From contig CAZHLJ010000009.1 in assembly GCA_964533215.1 (NCBI GenBank), forward strand, positions 1 to 56,843: DNA of 56,843 bases. The letters are read 5' to 3'. The notes beneath the pieces are model-generated. The model had not been told where the DNA came from. It did no database searches and worked only from the letters and a program-made list of their open reading frames with translations. The stretch comes from Bact-08 sp964533215 (GTDB lineage: Bacteria > Bacteroidota > Bacteroidia > Bacteroidales > UBA932). This document shows, in pieces, positions 37,701 to 46,092 of this stretch. Both the position numbers and the translations under genes were made by a program. Each line of letters starts with the position of its first letter. Positions within the stretch are counted from its first letter, which is position 1.

Positions 37701-37939
37701 AGGATAATGTCACTATTAAATCATTATGCTGGATTCTCTCATCCATTTCTGCTACTGCAACTTCTGCGGAAATTGCAGATAGGTTGAAGGCTGACTGGGA
37801 TGACCTTGGACTCGGGTATTTTAATATGGAACGCGCTCTTACAAGACTCGAGTGTGCCGTCATCATAGATTGGATAGTAGATCCATTCAACAAGGTTGGC
37901 GTTGACATATATGGAAATTTTATCGAAAGGGGAAAATAG
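34703..37939 (+). CDS. Fusion: exported metallophosphoesterase + FAD-dependent oxidoreductase
   Basis: One 1078-residue frame from the ATG at 34703. Order: Sec signal (MKRLITLFLFLSLC), carboxypeptidase-like beta domain (about 20-100), calcineurin-type phosphoesterase (about 110-300) with metal motifs ADPQIW, GDII, GNHD, SFHIPSS and GHTHTT, an associated C-terminal beta domain to about 475, then an FAD oxidoreductase (PF12831 type) from KYDVLIIGGGTSGAVAGIQ to about 955, and a helical tail. Family members normally occur as separate proteins. A Sec-exported FAD enzyme is also unusual. The reading frame is intact with no frameshift at the join. Confidence 0.85.
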   Translation: MKRLITLFLFLSLCITTWSSEIRVIKGRVTSEGKPLSGVVVTDGIDFAVTDINGRYSLSSISGARFVYISTPSGYNAPVSDGVIRFYKELNPTSKKYDFSLIRKDKDDTHHAFIAIADPQIWAQKEFVKLEKAAEDIKSTISEFKEGIPFHGICCGDIISSNHSFYEMYNHTISKSGIPFYNCIGNHDMTNWGRSFETSHKDYEQMYGPTYYSYNVGKVHYVVLNDNFYIGRDYFYIGYLEEKQLAWLGKDLSTIAKGSTVVISFHIPSSCEPEDRRQFSYDKAGFTMTNHKGLYDLLRPFNAHIISGHTHTTFNQQIAPRLYEHNLPALSGAWWQGELCTDGTPNGYGVFEVIGDSIGWYYKSVGHVKDYQMNVYSDDGYPEFKGYVVANIWNSDPSWRVELYEDGVNKGLMERFKAYDPLAKELYSNTEKLDHKWIYPSPSDHYYRAKPSAGTKKIEVVATDRFGNRYKEEVYEKYDVLIIGGGTSGAVAGIQSARQGAKTLIVEKYDWLGGMLTSAGVSAFDGNYKLKGGFWGEFRDSLNNHYGGENALKTGWVSNILFEPSVGNMIFKQIASKEKNLKVWYRSLPTTFERREEYWSVSIQKDSSIRNIKAKVIIDATELGDVAKELGVRYDIGMDSRYITGEAESPSQENDIVQDLTYVMILKEYDKDVTIEKPDGYNPSLFYCSTISKKCVTPKEKERRWSPEKMITYGKLPNKKYMINWPVEGNDYYLNLLEMTDSQREESLKKAKNHSLSFLYYIQTELGFNRLGLADDEYPTKDGLPFIPYHRESRRIDGVVRFTINHISDPYNQQQKLYRTSIAVGDYPVDQHHTRYPEWENLPNLYFHPVPSYGLPLGVMIPKDVKGLIVAEKSISVTNLVNGTTRLQPVVLQVGQAAGALAAIAVKDSKDISQVSVREVQNSILNAGGYLMPFLDLPSTHRHFKAIQRIGSTGIIKGIGMNKGWENQTWFRVDSLISEKELVSGLMDVYPGKISSDNLKDNVTIKSLCWILSSISATATSAEIADRLKADWDDLGLGYFNMERALTRLECAVIIDWIVDPFNKVGVDIYGNFIERGK

Positions 37940-37957
37940 ATTTATAAATATTTACTG

Positions 37958-39052
37958 ATGAAAAAGATACTTCTTGTATTATGTTTAGTAGCGATGTCTC
38001 TATCAGGAGCATTTGGGCAGAAACGGACTGAAACATTCCGCGCCGATGATCCGAATATCCGTTATGTAGGAAGGGTTATCAAGCTGAATTCCGGAAGCGT
38101 CAGCTTTGACTGGAGCGGAACATATCTTATGACCAGATTCGAAGGTGATTATTGTGCCATGATCGTATCAGATACAAAGAAGAATTATTACAATGTGTTT
38201 ATAGACAATCAGCTCAAGGGCGTTGTCACAACCTCTGGCAAAGATTCCCTTGTTGTGTTGGCAGATGGTTTGAAAAAGGGATTGCACTCACTGATGCTCC
38301 AAAAACGAAGCGAAGGAGAGCAGGGTAAAACAACTATTCATAGTTTCAGACTATCTGCAAAAGGCAGATTCTTGCAGTCAGATGTAAAGAGAGAGAGACA
38401 TATTGAATTTATCGGTAATTCAATCACATGTGGATATGGCACCGAGGGGCTGTCAAAGAGAGAACCATTCAAAGTTGAAACTGAAAACTGCAACCTGGCT
38501 TATGGATGTATAATATCCAGATATTTTAATGCCGACTATACTTTGATTTCCCACTCCGGAAGAGGAGCTGCCCGCAATTACGGAGATACTGCACGGGTAT
38601 CGAAACGCACAATGAAAGATCTCATGCTTAACACTTTTGATTGGGATAAGGACATTTCAGTATGGAACTTCAAGGATTATTATCCGGATTTGGTTGTTAT
38701 AAATCTTGGATCGAATGATTTTTCTACAAAGCCACATCCTCTCAAGGAAGAATTTTTAAAGGCTTATGGCCAGATAATAAATCAGATAAGAGACAAGTAT
38801 GGTGATATTCCTGTTCTTTGTGTTGCTCCACCTAAGGGTCCAGCTTTTGCATATATTCAGGAGTATTGCAGCAACAGTAATGACAAAAACCTTCATTTTA
38901 CAGCATATCTTAATGGAGTTTACAACGGTGATTCTGATCAGGGATCTTCCGGGCATCCAAATTATGAAGGCCAGAAGAAAATCGCAATGAGTCTTATTCC
39001 TTATATCTCTACTATTACAGGTTGGTCACTTACAGGAGAGGCTGTTAAATAG
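37958..39052 (+). CDS. CE2-like two-domain SGNH acetyl esterase
   Basis: A 364-residue exported enzyme (signal ending LSGAFGQ). An N-terminal jelly-roll domain (about 25-130, YVGRVIKLNSGSVSFDWSGT) precedes an SGNH domain with IEFIGNSITCGYGTE (Ser), LVVINLGSNDFSTKPHP, and SSGHPNYEGQ with the His near the end. The architecture resembles carbohydrate esterase family 2 deacetylases. Last gene of the locus; a hairpin (39062-39076) follows. Confidence 0.87.
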   Translation: MKKILLVLCLVAMSLSGAFGQKRTETFRADDPNIRYVGRVIKLNSGSVSFDWSGTYLMTRFEGDYCAMIVSDTKKNYYNVFIDNQLKGVVTTSGKDSLVVLADGLKKGLHSLMLQKRSEGEQGKTTIHSFRLSAKGRFLQSDVKRERHIEFIGNSITCGYGTEGLSKREPFKVETENCNLAYGCIISRYFNADYTLISHSGRGAARNYGDTARVSKRTMKDLMLNTFDWDKDISVWNFKDYYPDLVVINLGSNDFSTKPHPLKEEFLKAYGQIINQIRDKYGDIPVLCVAPPKGPAFAYIQEYCSNSNDKNLHFTAYLNGVYNGDSDQGSSGHPNYEGQKKIAMSLIPYISTITGWSLTGEAVK

Positions 39053-39061
39053 TCAGCCCAA

Positions 39062-39076
39062 TGTTCATTTTGAACA
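39062..39076. repeat. Short hairpin after the CE2-like gene
   Basis: TGTTCA-TTT-TGAACA, a perfect 6-bp stem, lies 9 nt after the locus end, with a T-rich run (CTTTTTTG) some 10 nt further on. It could be a weak terminator of the locus or an operator for the FMN reductase gene that starts at 39117. Confidence 0.4.
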
Positions 39077-39116
39077 AAACTGCGCCTTTTTTGTTTATAG
39101 TACAAATAAATAGAGT

Positions 39117-39671
39117 ATGAAAACAAATAAAATAGCAGTTATCGTTGGAAGCCTCAGGAAGGAATCTGTAAATCGCAAAATGGCCAGAACGCTTATATCT
39201 TTAGCGCCTCAATCGCTTGATCTGGAAATCTTGGAAATTGGGAAACTTCAGATGTACAACGAAGATTTCGATGCAGCTCCACCTGCAGAGTGGATTGAAT
39301 TCCGTAATAATCTTAGTGACTTTGACGGAGTCCTTTTCGTAACACCTGAATACAATCGTTCAATTCCTGCCGTATTAAAGAATGCCTTGGATGTAGGTTC
39401 AAGACCGTATGGGGAAAGTGTGTGGAATGGCAAGCCGGGAGCCATCGTTTCGGTATCCCCAGGACCAATAGGCGGGTTTGGAGCAAACCATCATCTAAGA
39501 CAAATACTGACTTTCCTTAATATACCTGCAATGCAGCAGCCGGAGGCATATATTGGGAATGCATATAGCCTATTTGACGAGAATGGAAGTCTTGTTAATG
39601 ACAAAACCCGTGTGTTCTTGCAAGGATTCATGAATGATTTTGCCGACTGGGTTTCGAGGAATGTCCGCTGA
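39117..39671 (+). CDS. NADPH-dependent FMN reductase family protein
   Basis: A 184-residue flavodoxin-fold enzyme. It begins with the phosphate-binding region IAVIVGSLRKESVNRKMART and has the family motif FVTPEYNRSIPAVLKNALDVGSR. Likely reduces quinones, azo compounds or FMN with NADPH in the cytoplasm. It lies about 64 nt after the CE2 gene and is convergent with the lyase gene, 10 nt apart, so no typical terminator fits between them. Confidence 0.92.
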   Translation: MKTNKIAVIVGSLRKESVNRKMARTLISLAPQSLDLEILEIGKLQMYNEDFDAAPPAEWIEFRNNLSDFDGVLFVTPEYNRSIPAVLKNALDVGSRPYGESVWNGKPGAIVSVSPGPIGGFGANHHLRQILTFLNIPAMQQPEAYIGNAYSLFDENGSLVNDKTRVFLQGFMNDFADWVSRNVR

Positions 39672-39681
39672 GATATTGGCT

Positions 39682-40842
39682 TTAGAAAGCCCTCTTTAGT
39701 CTAACCATTCCATCTTTGACAACTGAAAGTGGTGCTCCTATGTTCATGCGTCGGAAACCAATACCTTCCTTCCCAAAAGCCGCACCATCATTGATTCCGA
39801 GCTTGGCAATCTGAATAAGTCTTTTGCTTACCTCTTGGTGGTTGTAACCTGTTTCGCGGAAATCCAGCCAGAGAAGAAAAGATCCCTGTGGCCTGACAAG
39901 CTTAATTGAGGGAACCTCATTGCTTATGAAATCACAGACATAATTAACATTTTTCTCCAGATACTTGATAAGTTCTTCCAGCCACTCCTCTCCATATTTA
40001 TATGCAGCTTCCATGGTTACATGTCCGAATATGTTGCCAAGGTCCAGATGCATCAGCATTAGCTCTTTTTTAAAGCTATCCAGAAGTTTGGATGAAGAGG
40101 AGATTATTACTGAGTTAAGCATCCCTGCAATATTGAAAGTCTTGCTTGGTGCCATTGCTGTGACAGTGCTCAATGCTATCTCTTCAGATACTGATGCCAT
40201 GGGAGTGTGCACATTGCCGAAAAGAGCAAGATCTGCATGGATCTCGTCGGAGAAGATGATCACATTGTATTTACAACAAATTTCTCCCATTCTTTTCAGC
40301 TCTTCCCTACGCCATACTCTTCCTAGAGGATTGTGAGAGTTGCAGAGTATAAACATCTTGACGCCGCTCCTCAGTTTTACCTCAAAATCTTCCCAGTCAA
40401 CCTGGTACTCTCCTTCGGATAGAATCAGAGAATTACATATAAGCTGACGGCCACTCTCATTTACCACTGTATGGAATGGAGGATAGACAGGAGTTTGGAT
40501 CATTATCTTGTCACGCGCATTTGTAAAAGCTCTTATTGCAAGAGGTAAGGCTGTTACAATTCCGGGGCTTGAGGTTATCCACTCTCGCTTTATTTGCCAA
40601 TTATGTCTTTTAGCAACCCAGTTGATAAATGCCTGAATTGAACCTTCAGATCTGAACGTATAGCCGAAAACGCCGTGATCACAAAGCTTTCTGGCAGCTT
40701 CCAAAACTGCAGGTGGTGACTGGAAATCCATGTCCGCCACCCACATTGGCAGCACATCTTCTGTCCCGAATACCTCCTTTCGTGAATCATACTTGACACA
40801 AGAAGTTTCCTCTCTCGAAATTATCTTATCGAAATTATACAC
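39682..40842 (-). CDS. MalY/PatB family PLP-dependent cystathionine beta-lyase
   Basis: A 386-residue fold-type I enzyme. Typical features: MWVADMDFQSPPAVLEA near the start, SSPGIVTALPLAIRA, NPLGRVW, ISDEIHADLALFG, and the PLP lysine in APSKTFNIAGM. Cleaves C-S bonds (cystathionine, cysteine). It has no tight neighbour on its strand. Confidence 0.93.
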   Translation of the reverse strand: MYNFDKIISREETSCVKYDSRKEVFGTEDVLPMWVADMDFQSPPAVLEAARKLCDHGVFGYTFRSEGSIQAFINWVAKRHNWQIKREWITSSPGIVTALPLAIRAFTNARDKIMIQTPVYPPFHTVVNESGRQLICNSLILSEGEYQVDWEDFEVKLRSGVKMFILCNSHNPLGRVWRREELKRMGEICCKYNVIIFSDEIHADLALFGNVHTPMASVSEEIALSTVTAMAPSKTFNIAGMLNSVIISSSSKLLDSFKKELMLMHLDLGNIFGHVTMEAAYKYGEEWLEELIKYLEKNVNYVCDFISNEVPSIKLVRPQGSFLLWLDFRETGYNHQEVSKRLIQIAKLGINDGAAFGKEGIGFRRMNIGAPLSVVKDGMVRLKRAF

Positions 40843-40865
40843 GAGTCAATATTTTTTAAGTGGAA

Positions 40866-41180
40866 CTATTTGATTTTTACGGCAGTGCCTGCAGCAGTAA
40901 CCATAAGCATGGAGCTTCCAACGGTTTCGTAGTCAAGATCGATGCCAATAACGGCATTTGCACCCATTGCAGCGGCTTGTGCAGACATCTCTTTGAGAGC
41001 CTCTTCCTTTGCCTCTTTAAGGACTCTTTCATAAGAATTTGAGCGACCTCCGACTATGTCGGTAATGCCTGCAAAGAAGTCCTTTATGATGTTGGCGCCA
41101 ATTATAGTTTCTCCGGATACCAGACCGAAATATATTTCAATCTCTCTTCCTTGGATAGTTGCAGTAGTTGTAAGTAGCAT
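40866..41180 (-). CDS. YbjQ / UPF0145 family protein
   Basis: A 104-residue protein: ILIEYFGLVSGETIIGAN-like start (IYFGLVSGETIIGANI), GGRSNSYE, and AAAMGANAVIGIDLDYETVG. The family is a homo-oligomeric heavy-metal-binding-like fold (UPF0145) of unknown role. It lies 23 nt upstream of the MalY-like gene on the same strand. Confidence 0.92.
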   Translation of the reverse strand: MLLTTTATIQGREIEIYFGLVSGETIIGANIIKDFFAGITDIVGGRSNSYERVLKEAKEEALKEMSAQAAAMGANAVIGIDLDYETVGSSMLMVTAAGTAVKIK

Positions 41181-41236
41181 ATTTTTTTAAATTAAAATTT
41201 CGAGTAGTTGTTAATACAAATATACAAACATCAGTC

Positions 41237-42262
41237 TTAATTGACAATCTGAAATGTAATACCCTTAAGGGTCATATCAATGGTAGAGTTGTCTATAACT
41301 TTTCCATTATAAGTAATTTCTGTAGGAATAGTAAGAGTTGCCTCTCTTTTGCCTTTCTTGTATGCAATATTTTTGCAAACGGCTGATATTATCTTTTTTC
41401 TCTCCAAAGAACCACTATGGACTTTATGAGGTGCGTAGTATTCAACCTTTTCAATCTCCTTATTATCCTTGTTTACTGAGACTAGCGTCTGGAAACAGAG
41501 TGAATCTTTGAACTCTTTATTTGTATACACTATTCTGAAATAATGATGATTGTCATTCAACCCTAAATATTTTACTTTTGAATACTTAGAATTATTCCAA
41601 CGTTCCCAGTGGATACGTGATATGACTTGACATGTTATGTTGATAGACAACTTGATGGCAGTCGCAGCTCTTCTCTTGACAGCAGTATCTTGGACGGATG
41701 TCTCAATTTTTGACAATTCTGCAAAATAGTATTTATAAAAATCTGTAGCATGGACTTTGCGTGGCATCATATTCTTCAACTCAAAACTCCCTTCAATCCT
41801 GCGCAGATTTTTATCCTGAGATAATAGTATATCTGCATTGAATTTCCCTTTGGCAACAGCGGTTTGATAAAAAAATGTTTCGTGGGTTCTTGCGTTTTTG
41901 TGAAAGAATTTCCAGTCATCATTTGCAATTGCCTTTACCACTATTGGGTCAAGTTCATATTCTCTATCATTTTTAAGGACAATCGTGCATTTTGCCAAAT
42001 CCTTCAATGCCTTATTGAAGATAATTGAAGAGGTATTCATCCCAATATACGTGGAAGTAATGGTGTCTCCATCTGTTAACTTTTTGAAAGGTATAATGCT
42101 GAAGCCTTCAGAATTGGTTGCACTGATATGGCTTCCATTAATGTATACACTCGCATACGGAAGAGCCTCTCCGTTGGAATCCACTACTCTTACCTGCAAT
42201 GTCTGAGCATTCAAATGGGAGAATACAAATACTGACAAGACTAAAAAGATGTAAGGTTTCAT
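41237..42262 (-). CDS. Exported protein with carboxypeptidase-regulatory-like domain
   Basis: A 341-residue protein with a signal peptide (MKPYIFLVLSVFVFSHLNAQ) and a domain at about 22-105 (VRVVDSNGEALPYASVYINGSHISATNSEGF) of the kind found before SusC plugs, here without a barrel. The rest (residues 120-341) is beta-rich and unassigned. Function unknown. Confidence 0.8.
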   Translation of the reverse strand: MKPYIFLVLSVFVFSHLNAQTLQVRVVDSNGEALPYASVYINGSHISATNSEGFSIIPFKKLTDGDTITSTYIGMNTSSIIFNKALKDLAKCTIVLKNDREYELDPIVVKAIANDDWKFFHKNARTHETFFYQTAVAKGKFNADILLSQDKNLRRIEGSFELKNMMPRKVHATDFYKYYFAELSKIETSVQDTAVKRRAATAIKLSINITCQVISRIHWERWNNSKYSKVKYLGLNDNHHYFRIVYTNKEFKDSLCFQTLVSVNKDNKEIEKVEYYAPHKVHSGSLERKKIISAVCKNIAYKKGKREATLTIPTEITYNGKVIDNSTIDMTLKGITFQIVN

Positions 42263-42768
42263 AATTGATATTTATTGATAGTCAGTTCATATGCAAATAT
42301 CGGGTCAAATTGAAAAGTATGAATCCATTTCCAACCCAGGCAAGGTGCAAAAAAAGAGAAGTGTGAGTTTGAAGGATACTTGTATGGAGGGATTGGGCAC
42401 CCACTCAGTGAATGCCGCGTAAAAAAACAACCGGCGACCTGTCTCCAAATCTATACCAGCATAATCAAAAGGGCGCATTTGTTTTTTAGCGACATGAACG
42501 CATAGTGGGTAATCCCGGTGCAGATATCCGAAAACCACACTTCTATCGAAAGCACCTTGACCAAAATTGTGTAAATGCTGTTGCCATGCCTGCAGACTTT
42601 TGCCTCCACCTGAAATTTACTTCTCCACCTACTTTTTAATTTGATCCCAAATATCTGACTAGCAATGTGAATCCAATGCAGAAATGACAAATGAATATAA
42701 AACAAGGGCTGCCTAAAATAGACAGCCCTCATAATAATGCTCAGAATATCCCGTAACCAGGATATTAG
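42263..42768. other. 506-nt intergenic region without a recognisable gene
   Basis: The stretch between the carboxypeptidase-like gene and pepT holds a pepT terminator hairpin (about 42713-42730) and two short minus-strand open frames (42305-42538 and 42451-42732) whose products show no family signature I recognise. No tRNA, repeat array or transposase signature was seen. It may be a decayed gene. Confidence 0.6.
42713..42730 (-). terminator. Terminator hairpin after pepT
   Basis: On the minus strand AGGGCTGTC, a short AT loop and GGCAGCCCT form a stem with one mismatch, followed by TTGTTTTAT. It lies about 40 nt downstream of the pepT stop. A moderately strong intrinsic terminator. Confidence 0.6.
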
Positions 42769-43998
42769 TTATTTTGCATAAAGTGAAATCAAGTTAAGAA
42801 CAACATCCTTCGCCTTCTCCATGCTCTCAACCGGAACATACTCGTATTTGCCATGGAAGTTATGACCACCGGCAAAGATATTAGGACAAGGAAGCCCCAT
42901 GAATGAGAGACGTGCACCATCAGTACCACCGCGGATAGGCTTGATAGCAGGAACAACATTAGCCATCTCCATCGCTTTCACAGCCTTTTCAATTATGTGG
43001 TAGTGAGGTTCAACCTCTTTGCGCATGTTGTAGTACTGATCCTTAAGCTCTAGTCTGAAAGTGCCTTCACCGTGCTTCATGTTCATAAACGTAATGCACT
43101 CTTCTATAAGGTTTTTCTTCTCACCGAACTTATCCATGTCATGGTCTCGGATGATATATTGTATCATAGCCTGTTCAACAGTACCGTCGAAACGTATAAT
43201 GTGGAAGAATCCTTCGTAATTCTGAGTGAACTCAGGACGTTGATCTACCGGAAGCAGATCGTTGAATTCACTTGCAAGAATTATAGCATTCACCATTTTA
43301 TTCTTTGCATAACCCGGATGTATGTTCCTGCCTTGGATATAAACCTTTGCAGAAGCGGCATTGAAGTTCTCATATTCCAGCTCACCAATCTGTCCTCCAT
43401 CCAGTGTATAGGCATAATCAGCACCAAATCTTGCTACGTCAAATTTATCTACCCCACGTCCGATCTCTTCATCCGGAGTAAAGCCTATCTTTATCTCTCC
43501 GTGCATAAAAGATGGATTGTTCATTACATACTCTGCAGCGGTCATTATCTCAGCAATACCGGCCTTGTCGTCGGCACCTAGAAGAGTAGTACCATCTGTG
43601 GTTACAATTGTCTGGCCTTTATAGTCAGGAAGCTCTGGGAAGTCCGATACGGAAAGAACCATGTTCTTCTCCTTGTTTATAACTATATCCCCGCCATCAT
43701 AATTCTTTATAATCTGAGGCTTAATGTTTGCACCCGAGGCATCAGGAGCGCTATCAACGTGAGCAATGAAGCCAAGTCTGGGGGCTTTTGAACCGGCCGG
43801 CAGATTTGATGGAATGGTAGCCATAACGTAACCGAATTCATCCAGAGCAACATCATTGATGCCCATCTCCTTGAGCTCTTTAACCAACATACGGGATAAA
43901 TCGAGCTGTTTCTGAGTGCTTGGCTGACTTTCTGATTCAGGATCTGAAGCAGTGTCGACTGATATGTACCGTAAAAATTTATCTAATACTGATTCCAT
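42769..43998 (-). CDS. pepT: Peptidase T (tripeptide aminopeptidase)
   Basis: An M20 metallopeptidase of 409 residues. The metal-binding and catalytic motifs are HVDSAPDASG, GTTLLGADDKAGIAEIM, FTPDEEIGRG and GGTDGARLSFMGLPCPN. It removes the N-terminal residue from tripeptides in the cytoplasm. The gene lies 29 nt downstream of the OPT transporter on the same strand, so the pair forms an uptake-and-degradation unit for peptides. Confidence 0.96.
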   Translation of the reverse strand: MESVLDKFLRYISVDTASDPESESQPSTQKQLDLSRMLVKELKEMGINDVALDEFGYVMATIPSNLPAGSKAPRLGFIAHVDSAPDASGANIKPQIIKNYDGGDIVINKEKNMVLSVSDFPELPDYKGQTIVTTDGTTLLGADDKAGIAEIMTAAEYVMNNPSFMHGEIKIGFTPDEEIGRGVDKFDVARFGADYAYTLDGGQIGELEYENFNAASAKVYIQGRNIHPGYAKNKMVNAIILASEFNDLLPVDQRPEFTQNYEGFFHIIRFDGTVEQAMIQYIIRDHDMDKFGEKKNLIEECITFMNMKHGEGTFRLELKDQYYNMRKEVEPHYHIIEKAVKAMEMANVVPAIKPIRGGTDGARLSFMGLPCPNIFAGGHNFHGKYEYVPVESMEKAKDVVLNLISLYAK

Positions 43999-44027
43999 TA
44001 TATTATATAATTCATTAATTTTCTTGT

Positions 44028-46019
44028 TTAATTTTCAGCTTTGGCTCTCATTGAATCCCATATTAGGTATAGGATTATAAGAATATACATTCCCAAAGCA
44101 AGAAGCTCGGCGGCAGAAGAGGCCATCCATTCAGGACTTGTAAGGTCTGCTCCGCCAAAACGGATAATAGCACTCACTACACCCATCAATGCACCACCTG
44201 CAATAAAACCGGAAGCCAGAAGTGTACCTCTCTCCTTACGGGCAGAATTAAGAGCCTCATTTTTGCTACGACTTGAGACAAACCAAGCGATTGCCCCACC
44301 AACAAGAAGCGGAACGTTAAGCTGAATAGGAATGAACATACCAAGCGAGAAAGCAAGAGCGGGAACACCAAATATTGTAAGCAATATTGATATGACAGCA
44401 CCTATCCCGTATAGCAGCCATGGAGCACCGCCGCCTGACATCAGAGGTTCGATTACGGCAGCCATTGCATTTGCCTGAGGAGCTACCAATGCATTCTCTC
44501 CAACAAATCCATATGTTTTGTTCAGGATCATCATTACACCGCCAACTGTAGCAGCAGCAACGAGAGTTCCAAGGAATTTCCAAGTCTGTTGCTTGGCTGG
44601 TGTTGTACCAAGCCAGTAACCAATCTTGAGGTCTGTGATAAATGCACCCGACATTGAAAGAGCAGTGCAGACAACGCCTCCAATTATAAGTGCGGCTGTC
44701 ATACCGGCTGTACCTTTAAGTCCGCTGGCGACCATAATCACAGAAGCAAGGATAAGTGTCATAAGAGTCATTCCGCTCACAGGGTTGGTGCCGACAATTG
44801 CAATCGCATTGGCAGCGACAGTTGTAAATAGGAATGCAATTATGCCCACTACCAAAAGCGCAATTATTGCATGATATAGATTCGTTACAACTCCCATATA
44901 GAAGAAAATGAAAGTTACAGCCAACGCAAGCAATATTCCAATAACGATTATCTTCATAGGAATGTCACGTTGAGTTCTTGCTACCTTTTTAGTTGAATCT
45001 CCTTTGCCGGTCATCTCTTTAACTGCAAGGCCAAAAGCCGACTTGATAATGCCGGAAGACTTGATTATACCAATCACACCGGCTGTTGCGATACCACCTA
45101 TACCAATATGTCGCGCATAAGTAGTGAAAAGTACTTCAGGAGACATGCTTCCTATAGTCTGGGTAAGGCCGGTGTTCATGAGGTCAATGATCTGAGGGCC
45201 AAACACCAGATTCATAAGAGGGATTATTACAAACCAAACCAAGAAAGAACCACAGCATATTATGAATGCATACTTTAACCCGATAATGTATCCTAGACCG
45301 AGTACTGCGGCACCTACATTTACTTTAAACACCAATTTAGCCTTATCGGCGATTGCCTCACCGAATGGAAGCACCCTGGTCGTAAAGACTTCTGACCACC
45401 ATCCGAATGACGATACAATGAAGTCGTATAGACCTCCTACAAGACCGCTTACCAACAGCAACTTTGCCCCGCTTCCGCCGGTCTCGCCACTTACAAGTAC
45501 CTGTGTGGTGGCTGTAGCTTCAGGGAAAGGGTATTTCCCATGCATGTCCGACACAAAATATTTGCGAAATGGAATTAAAAATAGAATACCAAGAACACCT
45601 CCAAGGAGAGAACTCATAAATACCTTTGCAAAATCAACCGTGAGCTCGGGATATTTTGCCTGAAGAATATAAAGAGCAGGTAAAGTGAAAATTGCTCCTG
45701 CCACGATTGCTCCTGAACAAGCACCGATTGACTGGATGATGACATTTTCTCCGAGTGCATTTTTCCTCTTAAGGGCGCCGGATACACCAACGGCAATAAT
45801 TGCAATGGGAATTGCTGCTTCAAATACCTGCCCGACCTTAAGTCCAAGGTAAGCTGCTGCCGCAGAAAAAATAATTGTCATCAATACACCCATAGATACA
45901 GACCAGACACTGACCTCTGGGTAACTCTTTTCCGCAGACATAATAGGCTTATATTCCTCACCTTGCTTAAGTTCGCGGTATGCGTTTTCCGGTAAACCTT
46001 TCGGCTTGTTTTCCTCCAT
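44028..46019 (-). CDS. OPT family oligopeptide transporter
   Basis: A 663-residue membrane protein with about 14 hydrophobic segments. The N-terminal signature YPEVSVWSVSMGVLMTIIFSAAAAYLGLKVGQVFEAAIPIA is split over two segments and the motif KYPFPEATATTQVL is typical of the bacterial OPT branch. Expressed from a near-consensus promoter (46047-46054) with pepT following it. Confidence 0.93.
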   Translation of the reverse strand: MEENKPKGLPENAYRELKQGEEYKPIMSAEKSYPEVSVWSVSMGVLMTIIFSAAAAYLGLKVGQVFEAAIPIAIIAVGVSGALKRKNALGENVIIQSIGACSGAIVAGAIFTLPALYILQAKYPELTVDFAKVFMSSLLGGVLGILFLIPFRKYFVSDMHGKYPFPEATATTQVLVSGETGGSGAKLLLVSGLVGGLYDFIVSSFGWWSEVFTTRVLPFGEAIADKAKLVFKVNVGAAVLGLGYIIGLKYAFIICCGSFLVWFVIIPLMNLVFGPQIIDLMNTGLTQTIGSMSPEVLFTTYARHIGIGGIATAGVIGIIKSSGIIKSAFGLAVKEMTGKGDSTKKVARTQRDIPMKIIVIGILLALAVTFIFFYMGVVTNLYHAIIALLVVGIIAFLFTTVAANAIAIVGTNPVSGMTLMTLILASVIMVASGLKGTAGMTAALIIGGVVCTALSMSGAFITDLKIGYWLGTTPAKQQTWKFLGTLVAAATVGGVMMILNKTYGFVGENALVAPQANAMAAVIEPLMSGGGAPWLLYGIGAVISILLTIFGVPALAFSLGMFIPIQLNVPLLVGGAIAWFVSSRSKNEALNSARKERGTLLASGFIAGGALMGVVSAIIRFGGADLTSPEWMASSAAELLALGMYILIILYLIWDSMRAKAEN

Positions 46020-46046
46020 TATTTAAATTTTTATTAGTTTAATGTT

Positions 46047-46054
46047 CAAAGGTA
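46047..46054 (-). promoter_or_regulatory. Promoter -7 element of the OPT-pepT operon
   Basis: TACCTTTG on the minus strand matches TAnnTTTG and ends 27 nt before the OPT ATG. It faces away from an identical TACCTTTG on the plus strand at 46077-46084 serving the arginine operon. Confidence 0.7.
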
Positions 46055-46076
46055 GGAATTTTTTAAATAATTATTT

Positions 46077-46084
46077 TACCTTTG
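46077..46084 (+). promoter_or_regulatory. Promoter -7 element of the arginine operon
   Basis: TACCTTTG followed by CAGCC, the same 13 bases found at the 23S rRNA promoter (56181-56193). Transcription should begin about 46090, which places the leader ORF start codon (46093) within a few nucleotides of the 5' end. A -33 TTTG is not evident. Confidence 0.7.
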
Positions 46085-46092
46085 CAGCCGCA

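Noticed and set aside
42305..42538. 77-residue minus-strand frame in the gap before pepT
   Set aside because: No recognisable family, no ribosome-binding or promoter evidence; listed only as part of an unexplained gap.
43072..43581. 169-residue plus-strand frame inside pepT
   Set aside because: Antisense shadow of pepT; no family signature and no promoter.
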